Source: Paraglaciecola sp. T6c (lineage in GTDB: Bacteria; Pseudomonadota; Gammaproteobacteria; Enterobacterales; Alteromonadaceae). Taken from it: DNA of 64,000 nt. The notes beneath the pieces are model-generated. The model did no database searches. It was given only the letters and a program-made list of their open reading frames with translations, and had not been told where the DNA came from. Positions within the stretch are counted from its first letter, which is position 1, and each line of letters begins with the position of its first letter. Position numbers and translations under genes: made by a program. The DNA is taken from NCBI RefSeq assembly GCF_000014225.1, contig NC_008228.1:2418001-2482000 (forward strand), given 5' to 3'. Positions 53,417-62,976 of the stretch are shown here, in pieces.

Positions 53417-54351
53417 ATAACAAAACATTAATCAAGACACAAAACACCCTGCGAACTTTCATAACATGCAGTGTGTTCATATTGCTTATAAGTCGTCCAA
53501 TATACGCATCAGAAGGCGAACATGGGGGGGAAGATTACCATGGTGCTGAATTTGTACTCATCTCTGACAGTATGGCGAAAAAAATGGGAGTAATGACTCA
53601 CAGTGTCATCGCGGGACAACTCAATATCACCACAACCGTTTACGGAAATGTGGTGACCGACCCGGCTTCACTGAGTCATATCCGTGCTCGGTTCGACGGC
53701 ATGGTGACTAAGGTTAACGTAAATTTAGGTAACAAAGTTGAAAAAGGCCAGACACTGGCAATCGTTGAATCCAACGAAAGCTTGAAAAGCTACCCCGTTA
53801 CAGCTCCGTTTTCAGGTAGCGTGATTGCTAGGCATGCGAATGAGGGGGAGTTATCTAATGGACAAGTGTTATTTTCAATTGCCAACTACGAGGATGTGTG
53901 GGCGCAGCTTAAGATTTTCCCACAACAACTCTCAGAGATAGCTGACCAACAAAGCGTTCAGCTTAGTTTGTCAGAGGCAAAGTTAAACACAACTATTCAG
54001 CATATTTTACCATCACCCGATGAAAAGCCTTACGTCTTGGCTTACGCAAAAATTGCCAACACGTCAGGTAGGTGGCCTGTTGGTGCGGCTATCAAAGGTC
54101 TGGTCGTTACAAATACTTTAGATGTGGCCATGATGGTACCTAAGGCTGCTATTCAAGAATTTGAAGGGACATCTGTAGTATTTGTTAAAGAAGGTGAGGA
54201 ATACCATCCCGTTCCCGTTATGCTTGGTCAACAAGATAGTAACAATATCGAAGTGTTATCAGGCCTGCATATTGCAGATGTCATTGTCAGCCAGAATAGT
54301 TATCTATTTAAAGCCGATTTAGAAAAGTCGGAGGCTGGTCATGATCATTAA
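53413..54351 (+). CDS. czcB: Periplasmic adaptor (membrane fusion protein), CzcB-like
   Basis: The 312-aa protein has an N-terminal signal/anchor. A His/Asp-rich start (GEHGGEDYHGAEF) precedes split lipoyl-like halves (ARFDGMVTKVNVNLGNKVEKGQTLAIVE and VTAPFSGSVIARHANEGE), beta-barrel segments, and a His-rich end (EAGHDH). It links CzcA to CzcC and may capture periplasmic metal. The protein is shorter than the CzcB of Cupriavidus, with little helical hairpin between the lipoyl halves. Confidence 0.88.
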   Translation: MNNKTLIKTQNTLRTFITCSVFILLISRPIYASEGEHGGEDYHGAEFVLISDSMAKKMGVMTHSVIAGQLNITTTVYGNVVTDPASLSHIRARFDGMVTKVNVNLGNKVEKGQTLAIVESNESLKSYPVTAPFSGSVIARHANEGELSNGQVLFSIANYEDVWAQLKIFPQQLSEIADQQSVQLSLSEAKLNTTIQHILPSPDEKPYVLAYAKIANTSGRWPVGAAIKGLVVTNTLDVAMMVPKAAIQEFEGTSVVFVKEGEEYHPVPVMLGQQDSNNIEVLSGLHIADVIVSQNSYLFKADLEKSEAGHDH

Positions 54352-54404
54352 TCACGCAAGACTATCTGTCTGGTCTATCGCCCTAAATATTGGGAGGCAA
54401 ACAC

Positions 54405-57400
54405 ATGATTGAGTCAATACTGCGTTTGTCTATTGAGCGTCGAGGTTTAATGTTGATGCTGATTTTTCTTGTGCTGGGAATGGGGCTATTCAGTTACCAA
54501 AAATTACCTATTGATGCGGTACCTGATATCACCAACGTGCAAGTGCAAATCAATACACAAGCACCGGGTTATTCGCCCTTGGAAACCGAGCAACGGATCA
54601 CGTTTGTAGTAGAAACAGCATTGGCGGGATTGCCTGAACTATCCTACACCCGCTCTTTATCCCGCTACGGGCTATCTCAGGTAACAGCGGTATTTGATGA
54701 AGGCACTGATCTATATTTTGCGCGCAATCTCATCAATACGCGACTGGGAGCAATCAAAAGTCAGCTACCTGAAGGTTTAGAGCCAGAAATGGGTCCTATC
54801 GCTACGGGATTGGGAGAAATCTATATGTATACCTTGCGAGCTGATCAAAGTGCCGTGCAAAAAAATGGTGAGCCATATGACGCAATGGCTCTTAGGGAAA
54901 TTCATGACTGGATAGTAAAACCTCAGCTTGCACTCGTTAAAGGGATCACAGAAGTCAACGCCATTGGTGGTTATGTGAAGCAATACCACGTCAATCCTGA
55001 TCCACAAAAAATGCTTAATTTCGATGTCAGTTTGAGTGACGTCCATAGCGCACTGACACGCAATAACGCGAATCAGGGAGCGGGGTTTGTTGAGCGAAAT
55101 GGGCAACAAATTCTAGTGCGCTCACAAGGTCAACTCCAGACACTTAACGATATAGAAAGTGTGGTGATTAAACGCATTAATACTGTCCCCGTTGCGGTGA
55201 AAGACATTGGCAGTGTAGCTATTGGTAAGGAGCTGAGAACGGGTGCGGCAACGCAGGAGGGTGTAGAGACCGTTTTAGGTACAGCAATGATGCTAGTCGG
55301 CGAAAACTCACGAGCCGTTGCCCAATCCGTTGCCAAAAAGGTGAAGGGCATTCAATCCAGCTTACCTGATGGTATTGTCATTGAGCCAGTCTACGACCGC
55401 ACCCTACTAGTCGATAAAGCTATCGACACGGTTCAGAAGAATTTAGTAGAAGGGGCGTTATTAGTCATAGTGATATTGTTCATATTGCTTGGCAATATTC
55501 GCGCCGCGCTCATCACTGCGGCAGTTATTCCGCTAGCGATGTTGGCGACCATCACAGGGATGGTTAATACCGGTGTGTCTGCCAATCTGATGAGCCTTGG
55601 GGCTTTGGACTTTGGATTAATTGTCGATGGTGCGGTGATCATCGTAGAGAACTGTATCAGGCGGTTATCCGAGTCTCAGAAGCGCACAGGTGGAGTCTTG
55701 CCACTAAAAGAGCGGCTAGAACTGGTTTTTCAAGCGACCAACGAAGTCATTCGTCCTAGCTTGTTCGGTGTATTGATTATTACTGTGGTGTATATCCCGC
55801 TGTTCTCATTGACAGGCGTTGAGGGCAAGATGTTTCAGCCAATGGCGGCAACTGTCATCATGGCGCTGATAGCAGCGATGCTGTTCTCCATTACCATTGT
55901 ACCAGCGGCAGTTGCGATGTTTATGGGCGGAAAAGTCAGTGAAAAAGAAAGCTTCATTATTGTTGCAGCCAAATTCGCCTATCGCCCCATCATTCACCTT
56001 GCACTGAAATTACGCTGGATAGTGCTTGTCGGCTCAGTAGTGCTAGTAGTAGGCAGCTTATGGTTGGCAACGCGATTAGGCTCTGAGTTTGTTCCCCAAC
56101 TTGACGAAGGAGACATCGCACTGCACGCCATGCGAATACCGGGCACAGGTATTGAACAAGCCGTCGCCCTGCAAAAGACGCTTGAATCTACCTTGATGGA
56201 ATATGAACAAGTGTTGACCGTATTTGCTAAAACCGGCACCGCGGAAGTTGCTACTGATGCAATGCCTCCCAATGTGACCGATACTTTTGTGATGCTTAAG
56301 CCACGTGCGCAGTGGCCAGATCAAACATTGTCAAAAGCGGATTTTGTTGAAACCCTTGAGCAGGATCTGCAAGCGGTAACTGGCAACAACTATGAGTTCA
56401 CTCAACCGATCCAAATGCGTTTTAACGAATTGATCAGTGGGGTGAGAGCTGATCTTGGCATTAAAGTCTTTGGAGATGATTTAACCACGCTTGTTGCCTC
56501 TGCAAACGACATCTTAACGGTTTTGCAATCAATAGACGGCGTGGCGGATGCACGACTTGAGCAGGTCGATGATATCCCTATCTTCACTATCAATCCTAAG
56601 CCAGTCGATTTGGCACGTTATGGGTTGGACGTCGCCGACTTGCAGGAGTGGTTGGCGTCGGCCATCGGGGGTAATACCGCTGGCTTAATTTTTGAAGGAG
56701 ATAGACGATTCGAGTTGCTTGTGCGATTTGATGAAGGTATTCGCACCGATTTAGATGCCATTGGCAGCACTCCTATTATTACATCCGATGGGGAATTTGT
56801 ACCGTTATCAGAAGTCGCTACACTGAGTTACTCGTCTGTTCCCAATCAAATCAGTCGAGAAAACGGTAAGCGCAGAGTCGTGGTTACCGCCAATGTCAGA
56901 GAACGCGACTTAGGGAGTTTTGTTGACGAAGCAAAAATCAAAATAACCGAACAGGTTGCACTGCCCGCAGGCTACTGGCTGGATTATGGCGGCACGTTTG
57001 AGCAGCTTGAAAGCGCTAGTCAGCGGCTGTCTATTGTAGTGCCTGCCACGCTTATTCTGATACTGGTGTTACTGGTAGTCGTGTTTGGCTCATTTCGTGA
57101 TGCTTTGATAATATTCACTGGCGTGCCTTTAGCCTTAACGGGAGGTGTTTTCGCGCTCTGGATGCGTGACATGCCACTGTCTATATCTGCCGGAGTCGGG
57201 TTTATTGCGCTTTCTGGTATTGCGGTACTAAACGGCTTAGTGATGTTGTCATTTATTAAGCAGCGAGTACTAGAAACAGGTGACTTAATTAACTCAATCG
57301 TTGACGGTGCTACCACAAGATTGCGTCCGGTTTTGATGACGGCACTGGTAGCAAGTTTAGGCTTTATTCCCATGGCACTTAATGTCGGAACGGGAGCTGA

Positions 57401-57518
57401 AGTGCAAAGACCGTTGGCAACGGTAGTGATTGGCGGGATCATCTCATCGACCATTCTAACATTGGTCGTTTTGCCTATTTTGTATCGGGTAATGCATTCG
57501 AAATCACACAAAGTGTGA
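54405..57518 (+). CDS. czcA: Heavy-metal RND transporter, CzcA-like
   Basis: A 1037-aa HME-RND pump. ATG 54405 follows a GGGAGG site; an in-frame TTG upstream is rejected. Two RND halves each have a helix cluster and large periplasmic loops. The TM4 proton-relay motif SLGALDFGLIVDGAVIIVEN has the Asp residues typical of CzcA. The C-terminal half has the matching GFIALSGIAVLNGLVML. It exports divalent ions (Co/Zn/Cd class) from the periplasm with CzcB and CzcC. Metal choice cannot be read with certainty. Confidence 0.94.
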   Translation: MIESILRLSIERRGLMLMLIFLVLGMGLFSYQKLPIDAVPDITNVQVQINTQAPGYSPLETEQRITFVVETALAGLPELSYTRSLSRYGLSQVTAVFDEGTDLYFARNLINTRLGAIKSQLPEGLEPEMGPIATGLGEIYMYTLRADQSAVQKNGEPYDAMALREIHDWIVKPQLALVKGITEVNAIGGYVKQYHVNPDPQKMLNFDVSLSDVHSALTRNNANQGAGFVERNGQQILVRSQGQLQTLNDIESVVIKRINTVPVAVKDIGSVAIGKELRTGAATQEGVETVLGTAMMLVGENSRAVAQSVAKKVKGIQSSLPDGIVIEPVYDRTLLVDKAIDTVQKNLVEGALLVIVILFILLGNIRAALITAAVIPLAMLATITGMVNTGVSANLMSLGALDFGLIVDGAVIIVENCIRRLSESQKRTGGVLPLKERLELVFQATNEVIRPSLFGVLIITVVYIPLFSLTGVEGKMFQPMAATVIMALIAAMLFSITIVPAAVAMFMGGKVSEKESFIIVAAKFAYRPIIHLALKLRWIVLVGSVVLVVGSLWLATRLGSEFVPQLDEGDIALHAMRIPGTGIEQAVALQKTLESTLMEYEQVLTVFAKTGTAEVATDAMPPNVTDTFVMLKPRAQWPDQTLSKADFVETLEQDLQAVTGNNYEFTQPIQMRFNELISGVRADLGIKVFGDDLTTLVASANDILTVLQSIDGVADARLEQVDDIPIFTINPKPVDLARYGLDVADLQEWLASAIGGNTAGLIFEGDRRFELLVRFDEGIRTDLDAIGSTPIITSDGEFVPLSEVATLSYSSVPNQISRENGKRRVVVTANVRERDLGSFVDEAKIKITEQVALPAGYWLDYGGTFEQLESASQRLSIVVPATLILILVLLVVVFGSFRDALIIFTGVPLALTGGVFALWMRDMPLSISAGVGFIALSGIAVLNGLVMLSFIKQRVLETGDLINSIVDGATTRLRPVLMTALVASLGFIPMALNVGTGAEVQRPLATVVIGGIISSTILTLVVLPILYRVMHSKSHKV

Positions 57519-57524
57519 TTGTTA

Positions 57525-57552
57525 AGCACCGTATTTAAGAAGATACGGTGCT
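57525..57552 (+). terminator. Hairpin after czcA
   Basis: AGCACCGTAT-TTAAGAAG-ATACGGTGCT is a perfect 10-bp stem 6 bp after the czcA stop, with only CTTCGTCT behind it, so no clear U-tail; it may be a transcript-end stabiliser. Confidence 0.55.
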
Positions 57553-58050
57553 CTTCGTCTGGAAATTCAAAATAATTGAAAATGATTACTGGATAGTGTA
57601 TTCACCATTAAGGAACTGATTGTTCGGGCTGCTACAATTGCCACTAATTCAATCAAGGTCGAATAAAGATCAGCGAATGACAAAACATCTTCGGCAGGTT
57701 TAACGCTCGCCTGTCCGCTTAGGTCCACATCTGCCTTCCAGAGAACTTCTTCTCAACGGCTGCAATTGGCACATGGAAAAAATCCATTGCCACAAGCCTG
57801 ACCGTCTCCTGCTTGTCTTGAGCGGACTACTATCGAAGTTTCGCCAATGACCGCTTTTCGCTCATTTGAGACTGTCAGACTCTCAAAATAAACTCCAACT
57901 GCTAAGGTCGTTGCTACAAAGCCGCTCGGTAGTCAGACTGATAGTCTCCCTCGGTAATCACACTACTGCACTTAATGTTGTTAACACCTAATGTTCATTC
58001 TTTTGATGAATTATTAAAAATGACTATTAAATTTTAAAGTGCTAATAACT
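57553..58050. other. Non-coding stretch with decayed repeat-like DNA
   Basis: About 500 bp with no supportable gene. The part 57700-57960 contains words shared with 48906-48945 (AGCGGTC and TCTGACAGTC-type, inverted here) and a 22-codon minus-strand reading frame that I take to be part of the repeat, not a gene. Confidence 0.5.
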
Positions 58051-58644
58051 TTATGTAGAAAGCTTATCTAAAGTCAAAGTGCAACTATCCAAAAATATTT
58101 CAATGAAACATTTGACTTCGGGCATGTCTTCTTGAAGTTCTAAAAGCTTCTTATCCAATTTAACTTTTACGTGCTGGAATTCGTCATTATTGAAACGGAG
58201 TTCATTTTGAGTTTTCACATAAGCTTGGATGATATCTGCTGCTTTAACTATACTTTTGTATTCAGGATCTACTTTTGATTGAACAATTAAAGGCTCCATT
58301 TCACTTTGTAAATCTTCTGGGAGTGAGGCTAAACATTCCTTTTCTGCTAATTCTTCAAGTTTCTTATATGCTTTCGTAAATTCTGGATTATGGTATTTTG
58401 TATTAGAGTTCATGTCCTGTAGCTTTGTTTCCGATACCTCGTGGTATAAAGCTAAAGTAGCCGCTTTGTCTGGGTTCAAATTACCACCAAAACGTTTATT
58501 CTTGATGACAGTCAATAAATGAGCAATAACCGCTACTTGATGACAATGTTCAGAAACATTTTCTGATTGAAAGCAGTGCATTAACGCCCAACGTTCTAAC
58601 AATGGCATTCGCGTTATCCATGCCATAAATTTACTTTGATCCAT
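58051..58644 (-). CDS. Island-borne divergent YfbR-like HD 5'-deoxynucleotidase
   Basis: The 197-aa protein has full YfbR length and order: MDQSKFMAWITRMPLLERW, ENVSEHCHQVAVIAH (metal His), LYHEVSETKLQD (the HD motif reads His-Glu), then KAADIIQAY (metal Asp). Host YfbR and E. coli YfbR have HD at the second site; catalytic Glu and Asp equivalents (SE, QD) are kept. It would hydrolyse dNMPs if active. It starts 2 nt after the stop of the truncated host yfbR ORF, with an AGCAGG site, in the same orientation. It is clearly divergent from the host fragments, so it is not a recent duplication. Confidence 0.88.
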   Translation of the reverse strand: MDQSKFMAWITRMPLLERWALMHCFQSENVSEHCHQVAVIAHLLTVIKNKRFGGNLNPDKAATLALYHEVSETKLQDMNSNTKYHNPEFTKAYKKLEELAEKECLASLPEDLQSEMEPLIVQSKVDPEYKSIVKAADIIQAYVKTQNELRFNNDEFQHVKVKLDKKLLELQEDMPEVKCFIEIFLDSCTLTLDKLST

Positions 58645-58646
58645 AA

Positions 58647-58973
58647 TTAACCTGCTAACTTTGAGGGAGAGTGTAAACGAGTGTAAAAATTCGAAATAAC
58701 CTCAAAGTTTACACTTTTTAAGAATTCGAAATAATCGCCCGTAAGAACCTCCGATACATCGTGAAACATTGCTTGAGTGGCAATTTTGTATGGGTTAACA
58801 CTGCCATTAAAATACTTGTTGCGGATTAACGCTAACGAATGCGCCACCATGGCCACTTGTAAACTGTGTTCTTGCACATTTTCAGTACGTACGTTACGCA
58901 TCAACGGCCAGCGGTTAATGAGTTTCATGCGGGCTAAATGGGCGAAAAAATGGCTTTTTTGTGGGGTACTCAT
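58647..58973 (-). pseudogene. yfbR: yfbR 5' part, truncated by island insertion
   Basis: Residues from [22 protein letters not shown] to SEVLTGD are the N-terminal HD part of YfbR ([16 protein letters not shown]). After the Gly-Asp codons (58734-58739) the frame runs into the island end and encodes 28 foreign residues (from [12 protein letters not shown]) before TAA at 58647-58649. The rest of the gene is at 39170-39549. Its ATG overlaps the alaA stop, the usual alaA-yfbR operon. The truncated product lacks the C-terminal metal Asp and is presumably inactive. Confidence 0.95.
58658..58733. repeat. Right end of island: terminal and subterminal repeats
   Basis: AATTCGAAATA occurs twice, at 58688-58698 and at the boundary 58723-58733 (the terminal inverted repeat). 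AGTGTAAAC (58670-58678), AGTGTAAA (58680-58687) and the inverse GTTTACACT (58707-58715) echo the left-end TGTAAACA repeats. ACTTTGAGG (58658-58666) and CCTCAAAGT (58700-58708) form an outer inverted pair. Confidence 0.82.
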
Positions 58974-60199
58974 AATAACGGGTCTGCCTGACGATAGTGT
59001 TTAAAGAAATTGGCGATACGCTCTATGGCAGGGCGCAGCACATCAACGTGGGGTAAGAAGACTAAACGGAAATAACAGCCATGGGTCAAATTAAAGGCGT
59101 TGCCGTGCACAAGCAGTACTTTTTCGCTGCGCAGTAAGTCCATGATCATTTGTTCATCACTGGTGATATTAAACTTCTGAGCATCCACCTTAACAAAGCA
59201 GTACATAGCCCCCATAGGTGCCACGCATTCGAGGCCGTCTACTTGGTTAAGCATCGAAGTAGCAAGGTCTCGCTGCTGCTTTAAGCGCCCGCCATCAACA
59301 ATTAAATCATTGATGCTTTGATACCCACCCAGTGCCGTTTGTATCGCATGTTGACTTGGAACATTGGCGCACATGCGCATTGAAGACAACATATTTAAGC
59401 CATCAATATAATTGCTGGCTAACGCTTTATGCCCGCTTACTACTAACCAACCAGCGCGAAAACCGGCTACTCTGTAGTTTTTGGACAGGCCACCTAAGGT
59501 GATAAAGAAAATATCGTCTGCCAGCGCAGCTATACACTGGTGCTTAGCTTGGTCGTACAAAATTTTGTCGTAAATTTCATCACTGAAGACCATTAAGCCG
59601 TGCTCACGCGCCACTTCGATCACCTGTAAAAGCAATGCTTTACTGTAAACCGCCCCTGTCGGGTTATTGGGATTGATCAATACAATCGCTTTGGTGTTCT
59701 CGGTGATCTTACTCTTGATATCTTCTATATCAGGCTGCCAATCAGCATTTTCGTCACAGCGATAGTGAACAGGCTTACCTGATGACAGGCTGACCGATGC
59801 CGTCCACAACGGATAGTCAGGACTAGGGAGAAGTACTTCGTCGCCATTATCTAATAACGCCTGCATCGCCATGACAATAAGCTCGCTCACACCGTTACCA
59901 ATGTAGATATCGTTAACTGAGATGTTTTTAATGCGTTGTTGCTGGTAGTACTGCATCACCGCAACCCTAGCAGGGTAAATCCCCTTTGAATCAGAGTAAC
60001 CTTGGGATTTAGGTAAATGATGGATAACGTCTTTTAAAATGTCATCGGGAGCTTCAAAGCCAAAAGGTGCCGGATTGCCAATATTTAACTTCAAAATACG
60101 GTGACCTTCGTCTTCCATTTTTTGTGCTTGCTCTAGAATGGGACCACGAATGTCATAACAAACATTATCGAGCTTTTTAGATTTATTGAAAGTGCGCAT
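58970..60199 (-). CDS. alaA: Alanine transaminase AlaA (class I PLP aminotransferase)
   Basis: A 409-aa class I aminotransferase, homologous to E. coli AlaA (YfbQ). It has [16 protein letters not shown] near the start, the [14 protein letters not shown] segment, and the PLP-lysine in [16 protein letters not shown]. It converts pyruvate and glutamate to alanine and 2-oxoglutarate. Its stop overlaps the start of yfbR, so alaA, the truncated yfbR and the island YfbR-like gene form one likely transcript. The 325-bp gap upstream to DUF2189 is the divergent promoter region; no other feature is seen in it. Confidence 0.95.
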   Translation of the reverse strand: MRTFNKSKKLDNVCYDIRGPILEQAQKMEDEGHRILKLNIGNPAPFGFEAPDDILKDVIHHLPKSQGYSDSKGIYPARVAVMQYYQQQRIKNISVNDIYIGNGVSELIVMAMQALLDNGDEVLLPSPDYPLWTASVSLSSGKPVHYRCDENADWQPDIEDIKSKITENTKAIVLINPNNPTGAVYSKALLLQVIEVAREHGLMVFSDEIYDKILYDQAKHQCIAALADDIFFITLGGLSKNYRVAGFRAGWLVVSGHKALASNYIDGLNMLSSMRMCANVPSQHAIQTALGGYQSINDLIVDGGRLKQQRDLATSMLNQVDGLECVAPMGAMYCFVKVDAQKFNITSDEQMIMDLLRSEKVLLVHGNAFNLTHGCYFRLVFLPHVDVLRPAIERIANFFKHYRQADPLL

Positions 60200-60524
60200 G
60201 AATTACGTTAGCTAACGGTAGGTGGCTCCAAGAGTAATACAGCGCACTAGGGGATGTTAAGCATAAATGTATGTTCTGTGCGTTTATTTCGTCATAGGAG
60301 ATACATGAAATTTTAAAGCTAATGGAAGAGGAGGTTAATTTTGCGACTAAACCTGTAACAGGCGATACAACACAACCAATATACAATCAATATGTTGCAA
60401 TTAATCGACAAATGTTATGAGTTAGATCTTTTTACCTGACAAGTCCCGTATATAGGATTAGTCTAAAAGAGCTGTAAAACAAAACAGACGATAAATTTCT
60501 TTATTTTGTTTGGAGTACCTCACT

Positions 60525-61319
60525 ATGTCACAGTCTTTTAAAGACGCCCCGCAAAATGCGATTACAGATAGTCGTATTGCCCGCGTTATACCATGCCGCC
60601 AATTGTCGATATCTGATCCCATCACGTGGCTTAAGCTCGCATTTCAAGATGCCATGCGAGCACCCATATTAACGTTAATTTTTGGTGTTTTCTTTGCCGC
60701 AATTCCATGGTTTATCACATATTTAGTCAAACTAACGGGTTGGCATTTAGTGATTATGCCGGCAATCGTGTGTTTTATGTTGATTGGTCCCTTTCTGGCC
60801 GCCGGTCTTTATGACATTTCCTGGGAGCTTGAGAAGGGGCATAAGCCTTCGTTGTGGCACAGTATTAAAGCAGTTAAACGCAACGCCGTGAACGAATGGG
60901 GATTGGGCATTTTATTAATGGTGTTAATGATCTTCTGGTTACGTGTTGCATCGTTGATCCATGCACTTTACCCGCCTTATTTGGATGAAAACTACGCGAA
61001 TCTATTTCCATTTCTTGCATTAGGAGGAGTGATCGGAGCGGGCTTTACCTTGCTGGTGTTCTTTTTAAGCGCTTTTACTCAGCCTATTTTAATGGAGCGC
61101 AAAGTCGATTTGGCCACTGCGGTACTAACAAGTATGAACGCAGTGTGGAGCAATAAAATTCCCATGTTATTTTGGGCCAGTATTATTTTTGTAAGCGTTT
61201 TGATTGGTTTCGCCACACAGTTCTTTGGTTTTATCATTCTTATGCCCTTGATTGGCTATGCCACGTGGCACGGCTATATCGACTGCATTGAAGTTAAACG
61301 CAAACGCCTTTATGCCTAA
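60525..61319 (+). CDS. DUF2189 family membrane protein
   Basis: A 264-aa protein with six hydrophobic segments, starting at ATG 60525 after a TGGAG site; an in-frame TTG at 60510 is rejected because it overlaps that site. It contains WLKLAFQDAMRAPILTLIFG and a conserved LIGPFLAAGLYDISWELEKGHKPS, the DUF2189 signature. The function is unknown; the family has been loosely linked to respiratory genes. It is isolated between alaA and bkd. Confidence 0.85.
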   Translation: MSQSFKDAPQNAITDSRIARVIPCRQLSISDPITWLKLAFQDAMRAPILTLIFGVFFAAIPWFITYLVKLTGWHLVIMPAIVCFMLIGPFLAAGLYDISWELEKGHKPSLWHSIKAVKRNAVNEWGLGILLMVLMIFWLRVASLIHALYPPYLDENYANLFPFLALGGVIGAGFTLLVFFLSAFTQPILMERKVDLATAVLTSMNAVWSNKIPMLFWASIIFVSVLIGFATQFFGFIILMPLIGYATWHGYIDCIEVKRKRLYA

Positions 61320-61779
61320 ATGGCTTACAGGCAAATGCAATAAGAGCTGCAAAAGGTGACTAATCCAGTTTTAGCAGAATGCGTCGCCTCTATCTATTTA
61401 GTAAGGGTAGAAAGAGGCATCGCTCTTTGCATAGGATGTTTATCTACGTCTTACACGTTTTTGTGTGCCTTCTATTTCCTTGAGCCAATTCCAATACATA
61501 ATTTTCCCTGAGCGGCTAATTGTGTATTGGAACCTTTATTCATCTCGACGTCTTATTTCTTAACCGCCAATCAACTTTGACGGCCATAGTAGTGTTGCTA
61601 TTTAAAAAGCGGATAAACATCATGTTTCGGCGTATTAATTAGAATGCTTATTCCTTCTTTTGTTAATTTCCCTTGGAATTTGGAAACGAATCATCCTAGC
61701 AATTGCACTAGCATTAACACTCAAATAACAATTTATAAACATCATCAATTTTGGCGGTGTTGGTTATATAAGAGGGTTT
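61320..61779. other. Intergenic region upstream of bkd operon
   Basis: About 460 bp without a gene. It must hold the bkd promoter; I see no convincing terminator or operator. Confidence 0.5.
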
Positions 61780-62976
61780 ATGGTGGACGAAAGAAATCAT
61801 CTCTCGGATGTGGGGATCAGTCACAAGGTTAATGTTATTGATAAAGGCACGGTTGATATCCCTATGCTGCAAATATTGCGGCCAGATGGCAGTGTGCACA
61901 GTGACGCAGACATGCCTGAAATTCATAAAGAGGCAGCGTTAAAGATTTTCAGAACTATGCACTATATACGCGTTCTGGATGAGCGAATGGTCGGGGCTCA
62001 GCGCCAAGGTCGTATCAGTTTTTATCTAGCGTGCAGCGGCGAAGAAGCATCTACCATAGGGAGTGCAGCAGCCCTGAGTGATAGCGATATGATAATGTCG
62101 CAATATCGTGAGCAAGGCGCATTAGCCTATCGAGGTTATCGTACTGAACAATTCATGAATCAGATGTTTAGTAATAAACTTGACCCTAACAAAGGTCGCC
62201 AGATGCCGATTCACTATGGTGATAAAGCCCTTAACTTTATGACCATATCATCACCATTAGGTACGCAAATTCCCCAAGCAGCAGGTTATGCCTATGGCCA
62301 AAAAATGGCAGGAAATGAAGCCTTAACCATTTGTTATTTTGGCGAGGGCGCCGCTTCTGAAGGGGATTTTCACGCCGGCCTGAACATGGCTTCGGTGTTA
62401 AATTGCCCCGTAATCTTCTTTTGCCGAAATAATGGCTACGCGATTTCGACACCGGCCAATGAACAGTTCAGCGGTGATGGTATTGCATCTCGCGGATTAG
62501 GTTATGGCATCAAAACGATTCGAGTCGATGGTAATGATGTACTTGCCGTATACCTCGCAACACAAAAAGCCAGGGAAATAGCCCTTAAAGAGCATTGCCC
62601 AGTATTAATTGAGGCCATGACGTACAGATTGGCGGCGCACTCTACGTCAGACGATCCAACGGGTTATCGCTCAAAAGAAGAAGAACAAAAATGGCGCGAG
62701 AAAGACCCAGTTCAACGCTTCGAAAACTGGATGAAAAGCAAAGATTGGATCGACGAAGCGCAACACAAGCAATTTGTTGAACAAACCCGTCAAGACGTGC
62801 TCGCTGCAATGAAAAAAGCGGAGCAAGTCGATATTTGTGACATTGATGATTTGATTAACGATGTGTATGACGCCCCCCCTTGGCATTTAAAGGAGCAATT
62901 GAGCCAATTGAAACAACACATCAGTTTGTACCCAGAAGCGTATCCGAAAACAGCTGGGAGGATCCGCCATGACTAA
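61780..62976 (+). CDS. bkdA1: Branched-chain 2-oxoacid dehydrogenase E1 alpha subunit
   Basis: A 398-aa ThDP-dependent E1 alpha. The cofactor motif is [33 protein letters not shown] (GxG then NN). Further conserved parts are [15 protein letters not shown] and [11 protein letters not shown]. It decarboxylates 2-oxo acids from Val, Leu and Ile in a complex with E1 beta, E2 and E3. It overlaps the E1 beta gene by 8 bp. The start is ATG 61780 with an AGAGGG site. Confidence 0.93.
   Translation: MVDERNHLSDVGISHKVNVIDKGTVDIPMLQILRPDGSVHSDADMPEIHKEAALKIFRTMHYIRVLDERMVGAQRQGRISFYLACSGEEASTIGSAAALSDSDMIMSQYREQGALAYRGYRTEQFMNQMFSNKLDPNKGRQMPIHYGDKALNFMTISSPLGTQIPQAAGYAYGQKMAGNEALTICYFGEGAASEGDFHAGLNMASVLNCPVIFFCRNNGYAISTPANEQFSGDGIASRGLGYGIKTIRVDGNDVLAVYLATQKAREIALKEHCPVLIEAMTYRLAAHSTSDDPTGYRSKEEEQKWREKDPVQRFENWMKSKDWIDEAQHKQFVEQTRQDVLAAMKKAEQVDICDIDDLINDVYDAPPWHLKEQLSQLKQHISLYPEAYPKTAGRIRHD

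Larger units (their letters stand above)
39550..58733. mobile_element. Genomic island / transposon-like element inserted in yfbR
   Basis: A 19,184-bp insert bounded by perfect 11-bp terminal inverted repeats (TATTTCGAATT at 39550-39560, AATTCGAAATA at 58723-58733). It splits yfbR exactly at its conserved Gly-Asp codons. The content is a four-gene recombinase block (42187-48335), an XRE regulator, a MESH1-like HD protein, a metal-resistance cargo (49200-57518) and a divergent yfbR copy at the right end. The recombinase genes and gaps look AT-richer than the flanks. Five bases (39545-39549, GGTCG on the minus strand) between the left repeat and the resumed yfbR frame look like a coupling sequence left by tyrosine-recombinase exchange. 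No tRNA target. Confidence 0.92.

Noticed and set aside
57719-57787. A 22-codon minus-strand ORF
   Set aside because: No convincing ribosome site and it lies in repeat-like DNA; not supportable as a gene.
39550-58733. A tRNA-targeted integrative island or prophage
   Set aside because: No tRNA at either edge and no phage structural or conjugation genes; edges lie inside yfbR.
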